NCBI GenBank assembly: GCA_963702995.1
Contig: OY969783.1
Coordinates: forward strand, 1-64,000
Length of the DNA stretch: 64,000 bases
Source of the DNA: MFD04580-c1 sp963702995
Lineage (GTDB): Bacteria; Planctomycetota; Phycisphaerae; Tepidisphaerales; Tepidisphaeraceae
Reading direction: 5' to 3'
Positions within the stretch are counted from its first letter, which is position 1; each line of letters begins with the position of its first letter. The notes under the pieces were generated by a model, which was not told where the DNA came from, did not search any database, and was given only the letters and a program-made list of their open reading frames with translations. Positions 37,142-46,781 of this stretch are shown here, piece after piece. The translations under genes were made by a program, and so were the position numbers.

Positions 37142-37444
37142 TTAGGGAGCCGCGGCCGGTCGGGTGGCGGCGAAAGCGCCGGCGGTGATTTCCGGCTGGA
37201 GCCGTAACACGTCACCGTCTCGGACGCCGACATCCCGCAGGGTCTGCGTGTCGAGAAGCTGCTTGCCGGACGCTTTGTGGTGAAACTTGTAACTAAGCGG
37301 TTGGCCGTCCGGGGCGTACTGGGGGAAATTCATCTTATCGAGCAGGACCGCGAGGATCCGGTTCATCGGCGCATCATCGGGCATTTCGACGTCCTGCCGC
37401 TTGGCCGCCGTCGCATCCCAGACCTGTACTTTCACCAGCCCCAT
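37142..37444 (-). CDS. YukD-like ubiquitin-fold protein
   Basis: A 100-residue protein (MGLVKVQVWDATAAKRQDVE at its start). The pattern VKVQVWD, a central helix NRILAVLLDKMNF, LSYKFHHKASGKQLLDTQTL then RDVGVRDGDVLRLQPEI is that of the YukD/EsaB ubiquitin superfamily. Type VII secretion genes, where YukD normally occurs, are absent. Placement as first gene of an operon with E1-, JAMM-, RING- and E2-like proteins marks it as the probable modifier. It does not end in Gly-Gly but in GAFAATRPAAAP, so either processing by the JAMM protein or a non-conjugating role must be considered. The promoter presumably lies in 37445-38260. Confidence 0.8.
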   Translation of the reverse strand: MGLVKVQVWDATAAKRQDVEMPDDAPMNRILAVLLDKMNFPQYAPDGQPLSYKFHHKASGKQLLDTQTLRDVGVRDGDVLRLQPEITAGAFAATRPAAAP

Positions 37445-38260
37445 GGGCCATCCTTTGTGCGGTTCGGCATCTCATCGAACTTCCGGCCGGCACGATCGGT
37501 TCACTCGATTCGCACGGCATATCCTGACAATCATTCTGATCGTCCCAACCGGCCCGCCGCTTCAGGCGCGGCTTGTTTTTTAGAGTGGCCGCGACAGTTA
37601 CCGGCCGCCGAAGAACCGCATCAACGCCTTGCGAGCCCCTCGGCACCCAAGGGGCTTCGGGCGGCGTGGTTGACCTAAACGTGGCTAAGCGTCGTTGATC
37701 CCACTACTTCGGAGCGAATGACGGGGTTCCCGGGACCGACTGGGCCCGTTCACGCGGCGCACCCGTGATGCCGTCACAGCCGGCATATGTAACGTATCCG
37801 GAGCCGGTTCGCCAGACTGGGGGACCTTCGCCGAGGGACGCCAAGGCGTTCGCGCGGTCTAGGGGCGACGCGATCTTTATGTGACATGTATTGCACCGGA
37901 GCGGGCCGAGATTCAGATTGGGCGGTCAAAAAGCTTTGTGAATAGGCCGAGTCGGGTTAAACTCCTCATCGAGCCGGGGCAGTTGGTTCAGGGGAACGGG
38001 TCAGGATGGTTGCGTCCGGCGAAAGAGACGTGTCGGCGAACAAGATGTGGCGGATTCGCTAACGACGTGGGCCGCGCCGGTCGATCCCCCTTCGGAGAGT
38101 CGTGACGATTCGCCCCTGGCCCACGCGACCGCACGACCTTCGAGCCCGTTCGTGGCTCACCTACGCTGGGCGGTAACACCGCTCAAGCGATACAAGACCA
38201 CTCGATCATCTGGGCCGTCAGCCGGAGAGTCCACTGTACAACGGTAACTCCTACAAATCG
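37445..38260. other. Divergent intergenic region upstream of the ubiquitin-like operon and the exopolysaccharide cluster
   Basis: About 816 bp without a convincing gene. It separates the divergently transcribed Ubl (-) and Wzc-like (+) genes and must hold promoters for both. Two hairpins are visible: GCCGC-loop-GCGGC at 37559-37575 followed by TTGTTTTTT (terminator-like on the + strand), and AGCCCCT...AGGGGCT at about 37633-37655. No riboswitch or tRNA was recognised. Small open frames here have no family likeness. Confidence 0.5.
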
Positions 38261-40435
38261 TTGCCCGGGCCGGACGGCGCAGTCGCGCCGTATGCCCCGC
38301 AGTCGATCGGAGCCTCGCAACCGGATCCCCGTTCGCCCAGCGAATGGCTGCTCCAGGTCCTTTGGCGTCAGAAGTTCCTGATCCTCGCCACCGTCCTCGC
38401 CTTCTGCATCGCCGGGATTCTCTACCTCAAATGGGCGACGCCGCTTTATACCAGCACCACCCGGATCAACGTCCAGCAATCGAACCTCCCGTCCATCACG
38501 CCCGGCGGCGGTTCGGCGAGCATCAGCTCGCAAGGGTCAACGCAGTTCCTCAATACGCAAAAAGAACTCATCACCTCCGAGCCGGTCCTGGCGATCGCGG
38601 CGGCGCGCGAAGATGTGATCAAAACCAACGAGATGGAGCGGGCGACGGATAAGAGCCCGGTCGAGCACCTTCGAAGCATTGTCTCGGTCGAGGTGGACAA
38701 GACGGCTGAGCTGATCAACGTCAATGCGACCAGCACCAACCCGGACGACGCGAGCGTCATCTCCACCGCGATCGTCAAGGCGTACATGCTCTTTCAGACC
38801 AAGCCCAAAGGATCAGACTCCAACCCTGACCAGACGCTCAACACCCTTGACAAGAACAAATCGGACATCGAGCGGGACATCAAGGGCGGGACGGACAAAC
38901 TCCATGAGATGGAGAAGAAATTCGGCATCCTTTCCCGCGTTGACGACCGGTCGAACATCATTCTCAACCGCCTCAAGACCCTGGGCGACGCGCTGACGTC
39001 CGCCCAGATCGAGCAGGCCGAAAGTCAGACGGAGTACGAGGAAGCCGCCCGCACCTTCATCGCCCGGCCGACCACCGCCCCGGTCGATTCGAGCTTCGAT
39101 CAGGAAATGCCGATCGCCTCTCCGCAGGAAATGACCATGATCCGCGCCGAGATGCTGCAGGTCCAGGCGCAGCTCCAGGAGCGGATGCAGCGCTACGGCA
39201 GCGCGCACCCGACGGTCGATTTCTATCGCAAGCGCCTCGATCAACTGAACGTCGCCTACCTCGCGGCCATCCGTCGCCACGCGATGGCGGCCAAGGGCCG
39301 GGTCGAAGAGCTGCAAAAGTCATTCGACGCCGAGCAGGCGCACGCCGCCGAACTCAGCGCCCAGGCCATCGAGTACGCCCGCATCCAGGCTGACGTCGAG
39401 CGGCTGAAGGGCATTCGCGACTTTTACGACGCCCGTATCCGCGACATCCGCTTCGCCCGCGAGGTGGGCGTCGTCAACATCGACGAGGTCCAGACGGCCC
39501 ACCCCGAAAAGAAGCCCAGCTTCCCCAAGCCGGCGTTCATCCTTGGGATCGCCGTCGCCATGGGCCTGTGCCTGGGGACGCTGCTCGCCTGCCTCCGCGA
39601 ATGGGTTGACGACCGCTTCCGCTCGGCCAGCGACATCAAGACGAGCCTGGGGATGCCGGTGCTCGCCCTGATCCCGCAGAGTTCCGCGAAGCGAAGCCCG
39701 TCGGTCAGCGGCCAGCGCGTCTTGATCGACCCGGGATCGGATACTTCCGAGGCCTATCGCGCGCTTCGCGCCGCCGTGCAGTACACGCTGCCTCCGGGCG
39801 AGATGAAGACGCTGCTGATCACAAGCCCCTCCAGCGGTGACGGCAAAACGACGCTGGTAAGCAACCTTGCGATCGTCATGGCGCAGGCCGGCCGCCGGAT
39901 CCTGGTGATGGACGCGGACCTGCGGAACCCGTCGCAGCACGACATCTTCGGGGTGAAGAACAACACGGGCCTTTCGTCGTTGCTTGCCGGCCGCTGCTCC
40001 CTGGAGACGGCCGTGCAGCGGACGCAGGTCCCGGGGCTGGAGATCCTGCCGTGCGGCCCGCTGCCGGCCAACCCCGCCGAGATCCTCAACAGCCGCGAGT
40101 TTGGGGAGACGCTCGAACTTCTCACCGACAAGTACGATTGCGTGGTTGTCGATTCCCCGCCGGTCGAAGCGGTCTCCGACGCCCGGATCATCGCCGCGTC
40201 GTGCGACGCGACCCTGATCGTCCTCAAGGCCCAGACGGCGCACCGCCGAACCACCGAGCACACGCGCGACGCGCTGCTGAGCGTGGGGGCCCGGATCATC
40301 GGCCTGGTGGTCAACGACATTCCCCGCCGCAGCCCGGCCGACAAGTACACGGCGGGCAGTTCGGGGAGTCGGCGCTACGTCAAAGGCCTGACGAACGAAG
40401 AGGGCGCCGAACTGGTCGGTGCGGCCAAGAAGTAA
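38261..40435 (+). CDS. Wzc-like exopolysaccharide tyrosine autokinase
   Basis: About 724 residues. The start is uncertain: TTG at 38261 is the first initiator near the Wzz domain, and no ATG or GTG exists further upstream before a stop. Order of domains: first membrane helix (KFLILATVLAFCIAGILYLK), periplasmic Wzz-type coiled-coil region to about residue 420, second helix (AFILGIAVAMGLCLGTLLAC), then a BY-kinase domain. The kinase has Walker A SPSSGDGKTTLVSNLA, Walker A' ILVMDADLRNPSQHD and Walker B CVVVDSPP. The C-terminus has a few tyrosines but not a dense cluster. It regulates chain length and export of capsule or exopolysaccharide. Genes for a flippase, a ligase and two glycosyltransferases follow. 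Confidence 0.9.
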   Translation: MPGPDGAVAPYAPQSIGASQPDPRSPSEWLLQVLWRQKFLILATVLAFCIAGILYLKWATPLYTSTTRINVQQSNLPSITPGGGSASISSQGSTQFLNTQKELITSEPVLAIAAAREDVIKTNEMERATDKSPVEHLRSIVSVEVDKTAELINVNATSTNPDDASVISTAIVKAYMLFQTKPKGSDSNPDQTLNTLDKNKSDIERDIKGGTDKLHEMEKKFGILSRVDDRSNIILNRLKTLGDALTSAQIEQAESQTEYEEAARTFIARPTTAPVDSSFDQEMPIASPQEMTMIRAEMLQVQAQLQERMQRYGSAHPTVDFYRKRLDQLNVAYLAAIRRHAMAAKGRVEELQKSFDAEQAHAAELSAQAIEYARIQADVERLKGIRDFYDARIRDIRFAREVGVVNIDEVQTAHPEKKPSFPKPAFILGIAVAMGLCLGTLLACLREWVDDRFRSASDIKTSLGMPVLALIPQSSAKRSPSVSGQRVLIDPGSDTSEAYRALRAAVQYTLPPGEMKTLLITSPSSGDGKTTLVSNLAIVMAQAGRRILVMDADLRNPSQHDIFGVKNNTGLSSLLAGRCSLETAVQRTQVPGLEILPCGPLPANPAEILNSREFGETLELLTDKYDCVVVDSPPVEAVSDARIIAASCDATLIVLKAQTAHRRTTEHTRDALLSVGARIIGLVVNDIPRRSPADKYTAGSSGSRRYVKGLTNEEGAELVGAAKK

Positions 40436-40990
40436 CACTGGAAGCACACGCCCGTCCCGCTGCAACCGCTGATTGAGCCCCCCGGGCCGATCGATCCCGT
40501 TGTGGCGGCCGGTGTGGTGGCCGTTGTGGCGGCCGCGGCGTCAGCTGACTCTCAATTTGGGCGATGTATTCCGGGGGTTTCGCCTTGTGCGCCGGCGTCG
40601 GGGGGGCGGACCTGGGGCTATATATTCGCTCCCGCGCGACGTTTCACGGCCCGTACTGAAGCAACTTGCAGGTTGAAGCCGCAGTGGGTGCGGTAATCGG
40701 CCGATGGGAAGAGCGGGAAGCCGCGTCCCCGGACCGATCCGATCGTCGGGTAAGCAGTTACTTGTGCCCGGTTGAAACAGGCGCGATCACCGCGCGGCGC
40801 AGCACCGCGCGATTTCCGTGCGCTGGCGCGGCGGGGGTTCATTCGTTGGCGGTTGCCGCCGATGAGTGAAGCGTGCCAGGCTGCGACGGCGCGACCCGGC
40901 CCTTTTCAAGCACCCCCCGACGAAGGCGTTGCCGTGTGAGGCGGTCGGTGTCGCTCGCCGCGACCGCCGACCGGCCGCGATCAGGAGCCC
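40436..40990. other. Gene-free spacer in the exopolysaccharide cluster
   Basis: A 555 bp region between the Wzc-like gene and the flippase. It contains GTGGCGGCCGGTGTGGTGGCCGTTGTGGCGG-type low-complexity sequence near 40500-40535 (given here in general terms) and no recognisable gene, hairpin terminator or repeat family of this window. A promoter for the downstream genes may lie here; CAGGAG precedes the flippase ATG at 40991. Confidence 0.4.
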
Positions 40991-42466
40991 ATGCGTTCAG
41001 CGATTTCCGAAGCCTCCCCCGGCGACGCCAGCCCCATCCGGCACGCCGCCTCGCCGCGCCCGCTGCTGGCGCGGATCGCGGGGATGAAAGGCGTTTGGGC
41101 GCTGGCCGACCAGTGCACGGTCAGCCTGGGCAATTTCCTCACCAATATCCTGCTGGTCAGGCATTGGCATAAGACGTCGGAGGTGTTCGGCTCGTACAGC
41201 TTTGTCCTTAGCGTCGTCTTCTTCCTGAACAGCCTGCACAACTCGCTCATCATCTACCCGCTGACGCTCCGCGGCGCCCGCGGCTCGCGCGCCGAGGTGC
41301 GCCGCGCCTGTTCACAATCGCTGCTGCTGACGCACTGCCTGGGCCCGCTGATGATCGCCGGCATGGGGGTGGCCTCGCTCGTCGTCCACCGGCCCGCCAT
41401 GTTCCCCTGGGCCGCCGCGGCCATTCTCATCTGGCAGGCGCAGGAAACGGTGCGACGCGCTCACCTCCCAGCTTCGTTACATGGCCGCTCTTCCGGGCGA
41501 TGCGATCAGCTATCTGGGGCAGGCCGGGTTGATCTGGTACCTGGTGCGCGGGGAAGGGGCGCTGTCGCCGGAGAACGCCTTCGGCATTGTCGCCACCACG
41601 TCGGCGGTCGCCGCTCTGCTGCAGTGTGCGCAGTTGGGCGTCCTGCCCGGCGGCTGGAGCGACCTCCGAACGCTCGCCGCCGATTGCTGGCGCAACGGAC
41701 GCTGGATGCTGATGGGGACGCTCGTGACCTCCATTCTCGTCTTCGCCGGCCCGTGGGCGATCCAGGCGGCACGCGGCCCGAGCGAGTTCGCGGGCTATTC
41801 GGCCCTGGCCACGCTGCTCAACGCGGCAAACCCGGTCATCGTGAGCGCTGGGATCCTCATCGTCCCGGCGGTGGCGGCCGCGGCCGCCCGTGGGCGGCAG
41901 GGCGCCCTGGGTGGGAGCCCGGAAGCGTCGCCGCTGTCTATCGCCTGGTCCGCCGGCGGGGGGTATGGCCTGCAAGGCGCGGCGCTTCTTTCCCCTTTCT
42001 TTCTCTTCCTCCTGATCTTCCCACGCACGACCTTGGAGCTTTTTTACAAGTCGGATTCACCCTACGTTGTCTATTCGGGGCCGCTGCGTTTCATGGTGAT
42101 CACCTACGCGGCGACCTACCTGTCGCAGGTCCTCACGTCGCTGCTCAACGGCCTGGAACAATCTTCAGTTGACGTTCCGCGCGCTGACGGTCGGCGCGAT
42201 CAGCAATCTCGTGATCGCGGTGCCCTGCGCTACTGTTCGGCTTCAAAGGGGCGGCCATGGCGAGCCCGATCCCGATCCTGTGCCAGGCGGCCGTCGCGTA
42301 TCGTCTGCTTCGCGCCGCCCGATCAGGCCCTTCCACCCCGCGCGACGCCTCGGAACGCCGGCGGACGACGTCAATCCCCTGGGGTGAAGCGCGGGCAAAC
42401 CGCCCGGCCGAGGTCTCGTCTTCCGTCACCGCCAGCGGCGCAGCGGCGTCGACAGGAGGGGCGTAA
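40991..42466 (+). CDS. Polysaccharide flippase (MATE/Wzx-like), three apparent frameshifts
   Basis: About 491 residues when four frames are joined. The ATG at 40991 has an AGGAG site 5 bp upstream. The first frame shows VWALADQCTVSLGNFLTNIL, the hallmark start of O-unit flippases, then breaks near 41460 after QAQETVRRA. The second runs through LTSQLRYMAALPGDAISYLG to VLTSLLNGLEQ; near 42163 the third gives NLQLTFRALTVGAISNLVIA, and near 42235 the fourth supplies GFKGAAMASPIPILCQAAVA and a polar tail. Twelve or so helices are expected. The protein moves lipid-linked repeat units across the inner membrane. All breaks fall in or near short G/C runs, so assembly indels are likely. Confidence 0.82.
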
Positions 42467-42470
42467 CATC

Positions 42471-44002
42471 ATGCGGCTCTCCGGCGAACTCCCCATCTCG
42501 CGGTTCCCCCAGCTTGACCGCCTGCTGTTGCTGGTGGTGATCCTGATCAGCGGGACCGTCACGCTGCCCACGTCGCTCAACGTCGGCGGCGTCTCGATGC
42601 TCGGCTTCTGGACCACGGGGATCGCCGTCGCGGCGTGGGCCCTGTGGCTGCTTCGCCCCTACTTCCCACGCGAATTGGCCAAAGTCCTGCTTCCGCTGGC
42701 AATGTTCGGCATGTACGCGACCATCAGCCTCGCCTGGTGCGGCGCGAACATGAAGTCCTTCCAGAACCTCGCTGTGGATGTCGGGTTCATCGGCTTTGTC
42801 TTGCTGACCGCCCGCGAATGCGAGCGGTTGCCGGCCTTCGCCCGGACGATCCACAAGGCGATCGACTACGCCTCGGTGATCGCCGGGGCGCTCTATACCT
42901 TCACCCTCCTCGTGTTCGGCGCCGGCGTCGAAGAGAACCCCGGCCTGGCGCCGCGGCCGTTCGCACTGTTTTGTGCCGTCGCGGTGGGGCGCCAGTTGGC
43001 ACGATGGCAGGGGGGCGACATCAGAGGGTTCTTTATCTCGGTGTGGCTCGTCGTCCTGATTTTTCTCAGCCAGTCTCGAATGGGGCTTGTCGCGTGTGTC
43101 ATGCTGTTCCCCCTGAGCATGTGCGCGCGGGGAAATGCGCAGCATTCTCAAGGCGGGCCTGGCCGGGCTCGGCGTTCTGGCGGCGCTCGTGCTCACGCTG
43201 GCGCTGCAGCGACACGATGCACGAGCGCTTTTTCGGCCATGACGCCAGCTTGAGCGTCGGTGGCGTCAGCATTAACGGCGAAGGGCGGGCCGAGATGTGG
43301 CGCACCCTGCTCGACCACCTCCAGGGCCACTACCTTCTGGGCAACGGTGTCGGGGCCGCGGGCAACCTGATCGACCGATACTTCGAGAACCTGGGCCACC
43401 CGCACAACGATTTCCTGCGATTCCTCTACGATTTTGGCATCTTCGGCCTTGGGTGGTGGCTGATCTTCAAAGTTGTGTTCATCGGGACGGGGATCGGAAT
43501 GCTACGCCGATGCGCCACCCCGCACGCCGCGGCCCGCTGGGGAGTGGATCCGCGCGATTTTGAATTGCACCTCGCCCCGCTGCTCGCGCTCGCCGCGGTC
43601 ATCGCGTCGATGTTCTCCGACAATTCCGTGAGCTACGTCTTTGTGATGGCCCCGCTTGCCATGCTGATCGGGTGCTCCCTGAGTCGCGTTCGCGCCGCCC
43701 CGTCCCGAAGCCTTACGCTGTCACCCAATGGCGCTGGAAGCGCCGCGGCCGGCCCGGGTGCCCACGGTCTGGCGACGCGCATTCGGCGTTTGGCGGCCCG
43801 ACGAGAGCGCCAGGCCTCCCTGGCGACCCCTGCTGTGGAGGGGCTCGGCCGGACCGACGCCGGATTGGACGCGGGATTGATTGTCGCCGGCGTTGACGCG
43901 GGCGCGCCGCCCGGCTCGGCGGGCCCGGCGATCGTGACAACCGCCCGGGCGTCGGAGTTCAATGCCGGCGGCGGCGGCGGGCATGCGCCGGCGAAGCTGT
44001 AG
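42471..44002 (+). CDS. O-antigen ligase/polymerase-like membrane protein, two apparent frameshifts
   Basis: About 510 residues. The ATG at 42471 follows AGGAGGGG, 4 bp after the flippase stop. The first frame has seven or eight hydrophobic helices (LLLLVVILISGTVTLP, WTTGIAVAAWALWLL, FISVWLVVLIFLSQSRMGLV with the SRxG motif). Breaks near 43135 and 43212 lead into frames carrying SILKAGLAGLGVLAALVLTL and then MHERFFGHDASLS, MWRTLLDHLQGHYLLGNGVG and GHPHNDFLRFLYDFGIFGLG. The large-loop His in HPHNDFL and GxGxG pattern are signatures of the Wzy/WaaL ligase family. A 100-residue polar C-terminal tail follows. It polymerises or ligates repeat units in the periplasm. Confidence 0.82.
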
Positions 44003-44081
44003 ATCGAGAGAAGTGTCGATCTGAAATGGTTGTAACCGGGTGGCGGCCGTTGCCGCGGTTCGGGAAGTTGGCTGAAGCCTC

Positions 44082-45116
44082 ATGGCCGATCCAAAGATCA
44101 GTATCGTCCTGCCCGTGTACAACGCGGCCGCGTTCGTCGGCGACGCTGTTGAGAGCATGCTCGCGCAACGATTTGGCGATTTCGAACTGCTGTTGATCAA
44201 CGACGGGAGCCGCGACGGGAGCCGCGACGTGCTCGCGAGCTTCCGCGATGACCGGATCCGTCTGATCGACCAGGAGAACCGAGGGCTGGTTGAGACGCTG
44301 AACCGCGGCATCCGCGAGGCGCGGGGCGAGTGGGTCGCCCGAATGGACGCCGATGACATCAGCCTGCCCGAGCGGCTCGCGGCGCAGGTTCGAGTCATCT
44401 CAGCACACCCGGAATTGGCCCTGCTGGGGTCCTTCGTCGAAACGATGGACGAGGCGGGCCACACGCTGGCGGAGGTGGTCCGCTTCCCCGAGGCGCATGA
44501 CGACATCTGGCGCGCCCTGGGCCGGCGTCCGTGGGTGATGGTCCACCCGACCGTGATCTACCGTCGGCAGGTGGCGCTGGAGATCGGGCTATACAACGCG
44601 GCGTACCGACATGCCGAAGACACCGAGTTTTTTGCCCGTCTGATGTCCCGCTATCAAGCGGCGAACATGCCCGAGGTGCTCCTGCGTTACCGCCTGCGGG
44701 TCGGGTCCGTCTGCACGGCTTACCAGGGCCATGGGGCTGCGAACGCCACGGCGGTCGCCCGGATCATCGACCGGTGGAAGAAAGGCGAGCCGTTCGTCGC
44801 GACATCGCAAGAGCGGGCGGCGGCCGAGCGGGCGATCGCCCGCCACCACGGCCTGCCGCCGCGCAAGGCGCAATCGATCTACCTCTGCCGCACCGGGCGC
44901 GAATTGCTGCGGGGGAAGAAGTGGTCGGCCGCCGCCGCCGCATATGGGCGGGCGGCGCTGCTTCGTCCGCTGGGGACCGCTCCCTATGTCGGTCTGGCCG
45001 CTGCCATGTTCCGGCAGGGGGGAACGCCGCCCCTGAAGCCGACCAACAGCCACGCGACGGCCGCGCCAGCGCATCGGGCCGCGGCCGACGCCGTTGACGT
45101 GATGGCCAAAGCGTGA
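44082..45116 (+). CDS. Family 2 glycosyltransferase
   Basis: A 344-residue GT-A enzyme beginning MADPKISIVLPVYNAAAFVG. The nucleotide-sugar site is seen in LLLINDGSRDGSRDVL, the metal-binding DxD in ARMDADDISLPERL and the later catalytic region in WVMVHPTVIYRR and AYRHAEDTEFFARL (ED motif). It is cytoplasmic or membrane-peripheral and adds a sugar to the lipid-linked polysaccharide precursor. The last about 100 residues are helical with a low-complexity Ala-rich end. It is the fourth gene of the exopolysaccharide cluster, 79 bp after the ligase gene; donor and linkage are unknown. Confidence 0.92.
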   Translation: MADPKISIVLPVYNAAAFVGDAVESMLAQRFGDFELLLINDGSRDGSRDVLASFRDDRIRLIDQENRGLVETLNRGIREARGEWVARMDADDISLPERLAAQVRVISAHPELALLGSFVETMDEAGHTLAEVVRFPEAHDDIWRALGRRPWVMVHPTVIYRRQVALEIGLYNAAYRHAEDTEFFARLMSRYQAANMPEVLLRYRLRVGSVCTAYQGHGAANATAVARIIDRWKKGEPFVATSQERAAAERAIARHHGLPPRKAQSIYLCRTGRELLRGKKWSAAAAAYGRAALLRPLGTAPYVGLAAAMFRQGGTPPLKPTNSHATAAPAHRAAADAVDVMAKA

Positions 45117-45192
45117 CGCGAGGCGCCGTCGAAACCGGTTTGAGGATGGGGTTACAGGTGAGGAAGTCGTCGTACGACTCTCCCGGAGAGCC

Positions 45193-46539
45193 ATGAAGAT
45201 CGTCGTCTGCCACAACTACTACCAGCAGCCGGGAGGCGAAGACCAGGTCTTCGCTGAAGAGGTTGAGTTGCTGCGCGGCCGCGGGCATGACGTGGTCACG
45301 TTCACGCTTCACAACGACGAGATCAAGAAACGCGGCGGGCCGATGGGGCTGGTGGCGCTGGTTGGCGACACGGTCTGGAACCGGGGCGTCCATGGACAGA
45401 TCAGGAGCCTCGTCCAGCGCGAAAAGCCGCAGGTGGTCCATTTTCACAACACGTTCCCCCTGATGTCCCCGGCGTCCTATTACGCCGCTCGGGAGGGGGG
45501 GGCCGCGGTGGTCCAGACGCTCCATAACTATCGCCTGATGTGCCCAAACGGCCTGTTCCTTCGCGACGGGAAGGTCTGCGAGGATTGCCTTGGGCGAACG
45601 CCGTGGCCGGCCGTTGTCCACAAGTGCTATCGCGACGCGCGCGGCGCCAGCGCGGTGGCGGCCACCATGTTGACCGTTCACCGTGCGATGGGGACCTATC
45701 GCGACGCGATCGACGTCTATGTCGCCCTGACGGAGTTTTCGAGGGCGAAGAACGTCGAAGGCCCCGTTCCCGCACATAAGTGCGTGGTAAAGCCGAACTT
45801 CATCAACATCGATCGGGGCGCGGGCGACGGCGCTGGCGGCTATGCCCTTTTCGTCGGTCGGCTCGATCCGGGGAAGGGACTGGAGGTCCTGCTCGACGCG
45901 TGGGGCCGGATCAAAGGGGAACGACGGCTGAAAATCATCGGTGATGGAGCCCTGGCGCCGCTGGCGCGCGCGGCCGCCGACGCCGACCCGCGTATCGATT
46001 ATGTCGGCCGACGACCCTTGGAAGAAGTTTACCTGGCGATGGGGGAGGCCGGCTTTCTGGTCGTGCCATCAACGTGGTACGAAGGGTTCCCCCGCATCAT
46101 CGTCGAGGCCTATTGCAAAGGCGCGCCGGTCCTCGCCTCGCGGCTGGGGGCGCTCGAAGAAGTGGTGGTGGATGGGGAAACGGGGCTCCACTTTTCGCCG
46201 AACGATGCGGCCGATCTCGCCGAAACGATCAATCTTGCCTTTTCATCGCCCGAGAACCTGGCCCGAATGCGCCGGGCCGCCCGCGATCGTTTCGAATCCC
46301 GATACACGGCGGACGAGAATTACCGGCAGATCCTCGCGATTTATCAGCGGGCGATTGATAGCAGGGGGACTAGCAGGTCGGCGACGAACCCTGCCCCGTC
46401 GGCCGCGTCAGCCGGTCCGACATTCAGCCAGGCATCCACGGCGGCCAGCGGTCACGGGCCAGCGTCCCTCGGGCACGTCTCGGTGCCCGCCGCCGGCACG
46501 GCCGACTCTTCCCGCCGCACCGCGCCGTCGCCCGTCTGA
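45193..46539 (+). CDS. Family 4 glycosyltransferase
   Basis: A 448-residue GT-B enzyme. The N-terminal domain starts MKIVVCHNYYQQPGGEDQVF with the Gly-rich acceptor loop, followed by VVHFHNTFPLMSPASYYAA and LHNYRLMCPNGLFLRDG. The C-terminal domain has YALFVGRLDPGKGLEVLLDA, LKIIGDGALAP and the GT4 E-x7-E site in STWYEGFPRIIVEAYCKGAP. A cysteine-containing CEDCLGRTPW loop is typical of this subgroup. The extra about 65 C-terminal residues are disordered (Ala/Ser/Pro). It is probably co-transcribed with the GT2 gene 76 bp upstream and completes the exopolysaccharide block. A strong GC hairpin lies 55 bp after its stop. Confidence 0.93.
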   Translation: MKIVVCHNYYQQPGGEDQVFAEEVELLRGRGHDVVTFTLHNDEIKKRGGPMGLVALVGDTVWNRGVHGQIRSLVQREKPQVVHFHNTFPLMSPASYYAAREGGAAVVQTLHNYRLMCPNGLFLRDGKVCEDCLGRTPWPAVVHKCYRDARGASAVAATMLTVHRAMGTYRDAIDVYVALTEFSRAKNVEGPVPAHKCVVKPNFINIDRGAGDGAGGYALFVGRLDPGKGLEVLLDAWGRIKGERRLKIIGDGALAPLARAAADADPRIDYVGRRPLEEVYLAMGEAGFLVVPSTWYEGFPRIIVEAYCKGAPVLASRLGALEEVVVDGETGLHFSPNDAADLAETINLAFSSPENLARMRRAARDRFESRYTADENYRQILAIYQRAIDSRGTSRSATNPAPSAASAGPTFSQASTAASGHGPASLGHVSVPAAGTADSSRRTAPSPV

Positions 46540-46593
46540 CCGGCACAGCCCGGATAACCCGACAATACCTATAGGAATCTTGAAGCCCCGTTC

Positions 46594-46626
46594 GCCCGGG
46601 CGACCTGATCTGGGTCGCGCCCGGGC
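46594..46626 (+). terminator. GC-rich hairpin after the exopolysaccharide cluster
   Basis: GCCCGGGCGACC at 46594-46605 pairs with GGGTCGCGCCCGGGC at 46612-46626 around a six-base loop, giving a stem of about 12 pairs with one bulge. No T tract follows, so it is an imperfect intrinsic terminator, but its place 55 bp after the last glycosyltransferase and before folC fits transcription end or 3' stabilisation. Confidence 0.5.
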
Positions 46627-46781
46627 GGGGATCGCCCGAGCCAACGCACCGGGGGATCTAGTACGGGTCATACGCGAATGCAACACTTCGTCAGAGCGTC
46701 GGTATTTGCAAGTACATCCTCTTCCACCGTTTGCCGCGAAAAGTTGCAAGCGCAGTCGGTTCTCGTTAAGATGGCATTCCT

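Noticed and set aside
37142..37444. YukD-like protein as sign of a type VII secretion system
   Set aside because: No WXG100 protein, EssC ATPase or EccD-like membrane gene nearby; the neighbours are E1, E2, JAMM and RING-like genes instead.
35705..37444. Molybdopterin or thiamin biosynthesis (MoeB/ThiF with MoaD/ThiS)
   Set aside because: The E1 is longer, has zinc-ribbon and extra C-terminal segments, the Ubl lacks terminal GG and an E2 is present; no cofactor genes accompany them.
37557..37585. Intrinsic terminator on the plus strand in the Ubl-Wzc spacer
   Set aside because: The hairpin plus T tract is plausible but no plus-strand gene precedes it, so I mention it in the region entry without calling it.
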